A DNA stretch of 25,114 bases from an uncultured Bacilli bacterium (GTDB taxonomy: Bacteria > Bacillota_I > Bacilli_A > RF39 > UBA660), in NCBI GenBank assembly GCA_944350405.1, contig CALVPC010000002.1:1-25114 (forward strand). The letters run 5' to 3'. The notes beneath the pieces are model-generated. The model did not search any database and was not told where the DNA came from. It was given only the letters and a program-made list of their open reading frames with translations. Shown in pieces: positions 23,360 to 25,114 of this stretch. Each line of letters opens with the position of its first letter. Within the stretch, counting starts at the first letter, position 1. The position numbers and the translations under genes were made by a program.

Positions 23360-24478
23360 ATGAAATTGAAAATTAAAAAATCTGTTTTACTTGAAGGATT
23401 AAATAATGTTTCTAAAGCTATATCTACTAAGAATATAATTCCTATTTTATCTGGTATTAAATTTGAACTTTTTAAGGATAAGTTAGTTTTAACTGCTTCG
23501 GATAATGATATAGTTATACAAACTGTTATTGAGAAAAGTGATGATTTAATTATTGAGAATGTTGGTAGTATTGTTATAAAGGGTAAGTATATATTAGATA
23601 TTATTAGAAAACTTGATAATGATATGATAAATATTGAAATTGTTGATGATCATAAAATAATGATATTTACTGAAAATAGTGAATTTAATTTGAATGGTAT
23701 AGATATTAGAGAATATCCAGATATAAATTTAGATTTATCTTCAGATAGTGTTAATATGAAAGTCTCTGATTTTAAGTCTATTATTGTTCAAACAAATTAT
23801 GCTTGTTCTATGGATGAGGCTAGGGTAGTGTTAACTGGAGTTAATATTAAAGTTCATGATGATGAATTTGAATGTAGTGCTACTGATTCATATAGACTTG
23901 CTCTTAGAAAAATTAAACTTGATAAAAAGATAACTAATGATGCAGATATTATTATTCCAAGTAGAAATTTAAATGAACTTTTAAAAATATTATCTTCTTC
24001 AGATGATAATTATTTAGATATGTATTTATTTAATAATAAAGTTATATTTAAATTTGAAAATATTATTTTTCAATCTAGACTTATTAATGCTACTTATCCT
24101 AATACTAAGAATTTAATACCTAATGATAGTTTATTTGATTTAACTGTTAATACTAATGAATTTTATAATATGGTTGATAGAGCTAGTATTTTAAATGATG
24201 ATAAAGATAATAATATTATTACTTTGGAACTTAAAAATAAATTGTTTAAGATTACTTCTATGTCATTAGAAATAGGTAAAGTTGAGGAAAAATTAAATGT
24301 TGATTGTGATAAAAATATTAAGATTTCATTTAGTGCTAAATATATGATGGATGCACTTAGAACTATGAAATCAGATAATGTTACTTTAACATTTGTTGGA
24401 GAGATTAAGCCTATTTTATTAAAAGAAGAAAATAATGATAATTTAATATGTTTGATATTACCTATTAGAACTTATTAA
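23360..24478 (+). CDS. dnaN: DNA polymerase III sliding clamp (beta subunit)
   Basis: DnaN is the ring-shaped processivity clamp that tethers polymerase III and many repair proteins to DNA. The 372 residues form three similar domains. Conserved stretches are LEGLNNVSKAISTKNIIPILSGIKFE in domain 1, the ATDSYRLALRKI segment in domain 2, and the C-terminal ILPIRTY, which matches the canonical LPMR(T/L) tail lining the partner-binding pocket. An AAGAAGG Shine-Dalgarno lies 9 bases before the ATG. It follows dnaA, as in almost all bacteria. The usual next genes (the S4-domain gene yaaA and recF) are not adjacent; a ComK-like gene comes next. Confidence 0.98.
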   Translation: MKLKIKKSVLLEGLNNVSKAISTKNIIPILSGIKFELFKDKLVLTASDNDIVIQTVIEKSDDLIIENVGSIVIKGKYILDIIRKLDNDMINIEIVDDHKIMIFTENSEFNLNGIDIREYPDINLDLSSDSVNMKVSDFKSIIVQTNYACSMDEARVVLTGVNIKVHDDEFECSATDSYRLALRKIKLDKKITNDADIIIPSRNLNELLKILSSSDDNYLDMYLFNNKVIFKFENIIFQSRLINATYPNTKNLIPNDSLFDLTVNTNEFYNMVDRASILNDDKDNNIITLELKNKLFKITSMSLEIGKVEEKLNVDCDKNIKISFSAKYMMDALRTMKSDNVTLTFVGEIKPILLKEENNDNLICLILPIRTY

Positions 24479-24489
24479 TTTTCTTAAAA

Positions 24490-24518
24490 TTCACCTTTTT
24501 TCGACTAATTGATATGAT
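24490..24518 (+). promoter_or_regulatory. Candidate promoter of the comK-like gene
   Basis: A -35-like TTCACC (24490-24495) and a -10 box TATGAT (24513-24518) are 17 bp apart. The leader of about 50 nt has a small hairpin, ATGTAA paired with TTACAT (24529-24545). An AAAA-N6-TTTT element (24486-24499) overlaps the -35 box and is one base longer than a standard ComK half-site spacing. Confidence 0.45.
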
Positions 24519-24576
24519 ATATCTATTTATGTAATGTTTTTACATTGCAAAATTTGTTGTTTAGGGGGTGATTTTA

Positions 24577-25029
24577 ATGAAATATGAGATTAATGATGAA
24601 ACTTTGGCTATTATTTCGCTTGCTGATGGTAAATCAAAAGTAGTAGAATTTAACGATGAATATATTGTTAATGATTCTCCTTATTCAGTTATGGATTATA
24701 GCTGTAAATATTTTGGCAGTTCTTTAAGTGGTAGGATTGATGGTTCAAAGAATATTCTTGGTAGTGTTTATAAAATACCTGTTATAGTTGAAGAGTCTCA
24801 AAAGTTAATATTTTTTCCTACTGAGGCGATAAATTCTGAAAGTGTTAGTTGGATTTCTTATAAGAATATTAAATCTGTTGAGAAATATGGTAAGAAATCA
24901 TTAATTAAGTTTAATAATGGTGTTGAAGTTATAATTGATTGTCCTTATTTTTCATTAAAAAATCAAATTTTTAGATGTAATATGTTAGAAGCGATTTTTT
25001 CTAATAGAAAATGCAAAAAAAACGATTAA
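24577..25029 (+). CDS. comK: ComK-family competence transcription factor (short form)
   Basis: The protein matches ComK, the DNA-binding activator of late competence genes in Bacillus. Shared features in order are YIVNDSPYSVMDYSCKYFGSS and then SGR (29-53, ComK has a RSCRFFGSSYAGR block), IPVIVEESQKLIFFPT (67-82), SWISYKNI (91-98) and FNNGVEVIIDCPYFSLKNQIFR (112-133). Length is 150 against 192 in B. subtilis. The missing part is the C-terminal tail, which in Bacillus carries the FMLYPK motif used by MecA for ClpCP degradation. I set the start at the ATG at 24577, because GGGGGTGA lies 5 bases upstream; a GTG within that Shine-Dalgarno is unlikely. It stands 98 bp after dnaN, with its own candidate promoter and a terminator. 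No other competence genes are in the window, so the role is inferred from the family. Confidence 0.85.
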   Translation: MKYEINDETLAIISLADGKSKVVEFNDEYIVNDSPYSVMDYSCKYFGSSLSGRIDGSKNILGSVYKIPVIVEESQKLIFFPTEAINSESVSWISYKNIKSVEKYGKKSLIKFNNGVEVIIDCPYFSLKNQIFRCNMLEAIFSNRKCKKND

Positions 25030-25051
25030 ATGGTAAATGAAGTTGTAAGAT

Positions 25052-25086
25052 AAATGTAGACACAAAAAAACGGTCTACATTTTTTG
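25052..25086 (+). terminator. Intrinsic terminator after the comK-like gene
   Basis: AAATGTAGAC and GTCTACATTT form a ten-pair stem around an eleven-base loop, running into a T-tract. It lies 22 bases after the stop codon. Confidence 0.85.
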
Positions 25087-25093
25087 TTATAAT
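25085..25093 (+). promoter_or_regulatory. Extended -10 promoter of the gene at the right edge
   Basis: TG-T-TATAAT (25085-25093) is an extended -10 box directly after the terminator T-tract; no good -35 box is visible. The leader before the next ATG would be only about ten bases and contains GGAGG. Confidence 0.55.
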
Positions 25094-25110
25094 AAAATTG
25101 GAGGTATTAT

Positions 25111-25114
25111 ATGA
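25111..25114 (+). CDS. Start of a further gene, cut off at the right edge
   Basis: An ATG at 25111-25113 follows a strong GGAGG Shine-Dalgarno (25100-25104) at 6-base spacing and an extended -10 promoter. Only one codon is inside the window, so the product cannot be known. recF or gyrB would be common here in Firmicutes, but that is a guess from gene order. Confidence 0.55.

Noticed and set aside
24486..24499. AAAA-TTCACC-TTTT as a ComK half-site before the comK-like gene.
   Set aside because: The spacing is 6 instead of 5, there is no second half-site at a helical-turn distance, and such A/T runs are common in this DNA.
1..25114. Possible use of genetic code 4 (TGA as Trp), given the extreme AT content.
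   Set aside because: TGG encodes Trp in dnaA, mnmE and others, and TGA is used as a stop codon in dnaB and dnaA.
1..25114. CRISPR arrays, insertion sequences, tRNA or rRNA genes and classical riboswitches.
   Set aside because: I looked for regularly spaced repeats, transposase motifs and long inverted ends on both strands and saw none; repeats present are low-complexity coding or origin boxes.

Overview
The window is the replication-origin neighbourhood of an AT-rich, low-GC Gram-positive bacterium. Gene order matches the Bacillus-type origin region. Reading leftward from dnaA it runs rpmH, rnpA, yidC, jag, mnmE, mnmG, rsmG, noc-like parB, parA, parB, mscS, yyzM, ychF, rpsF-ssb-rpsR, a gdpP-position DHH gene, rplI, dnaB, a murein peptidase, walJ and rlmH. 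TGG encodes Trp and TGA is a stop (dnaB, dnaA), so this is not a code-4 Mollicute. The Noc-like and ComK-like proteins and the cell-wall peptidase point to a walled member of the class Bacilli, probably an uncultured gut-type lineage (inference).

Layout. Everything left of about 21,525 is on the minus strand and everything right of 21,833 is on the plus strand, so all genes run away from an origin beside dnaA. Positions 1-1120 hold a truncated AgcS-type symporter gene. Positions 1144-6670 form one transcription unit (DHH phosphoesterase, rplI, dnaB, M23 peptidase, walJ, rlmH), with a good sigma-A promoter and an intrinsic terminator. Positions 6681-7797 are the rpsF-ssb-rpsR operon with a structured leader. 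Positions 7824-8034 hold a 38-codon remnant resembling the C-terminus of a LamG-type domain, lying between two terminators. Positions 8035-13448 are a parA-parB-mscS-yyzM-abgT-ychF unit. Positions 13503-14957 hold a noc-position parB paralogue. Positions 14972-17575 are mnmG-rsmG, 17573-19432 are mnmE plus a small zinc-ribbon membrane protein, and 19462-21583 are rpmH-rnpA-yidC-jag. Positions 21525-21832 and 23207-23359 are the two AT-rich halves of a probable bipartite oriC flanking dnaA. To the right lie dnaA, dnaN, a ComK-family regulator and the first codon of a further gene.

The genes form the usual origin-linked housekeeping set: replication initiation and helicase, chromosome segregation, ribosomal proteins, RNase P, membrane insertion, tRNA and rRNA modification, and cell-wall turnover. 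The less ordinary points are a short ComK-like gene directly after dnaN, a gdpP-position protein reduced to its DHH/DHHA1 part with a changed GGGGH motif, a Noc-like ParB with an Asn-rich linker of about 200 residues, a degenerate AT-rich DnaA-box set, and a repeated architecture in which terminator hairpins begin inside or directly after stop codons. I saw no transposon, CRISPR array, tRNA or rRNA gene.
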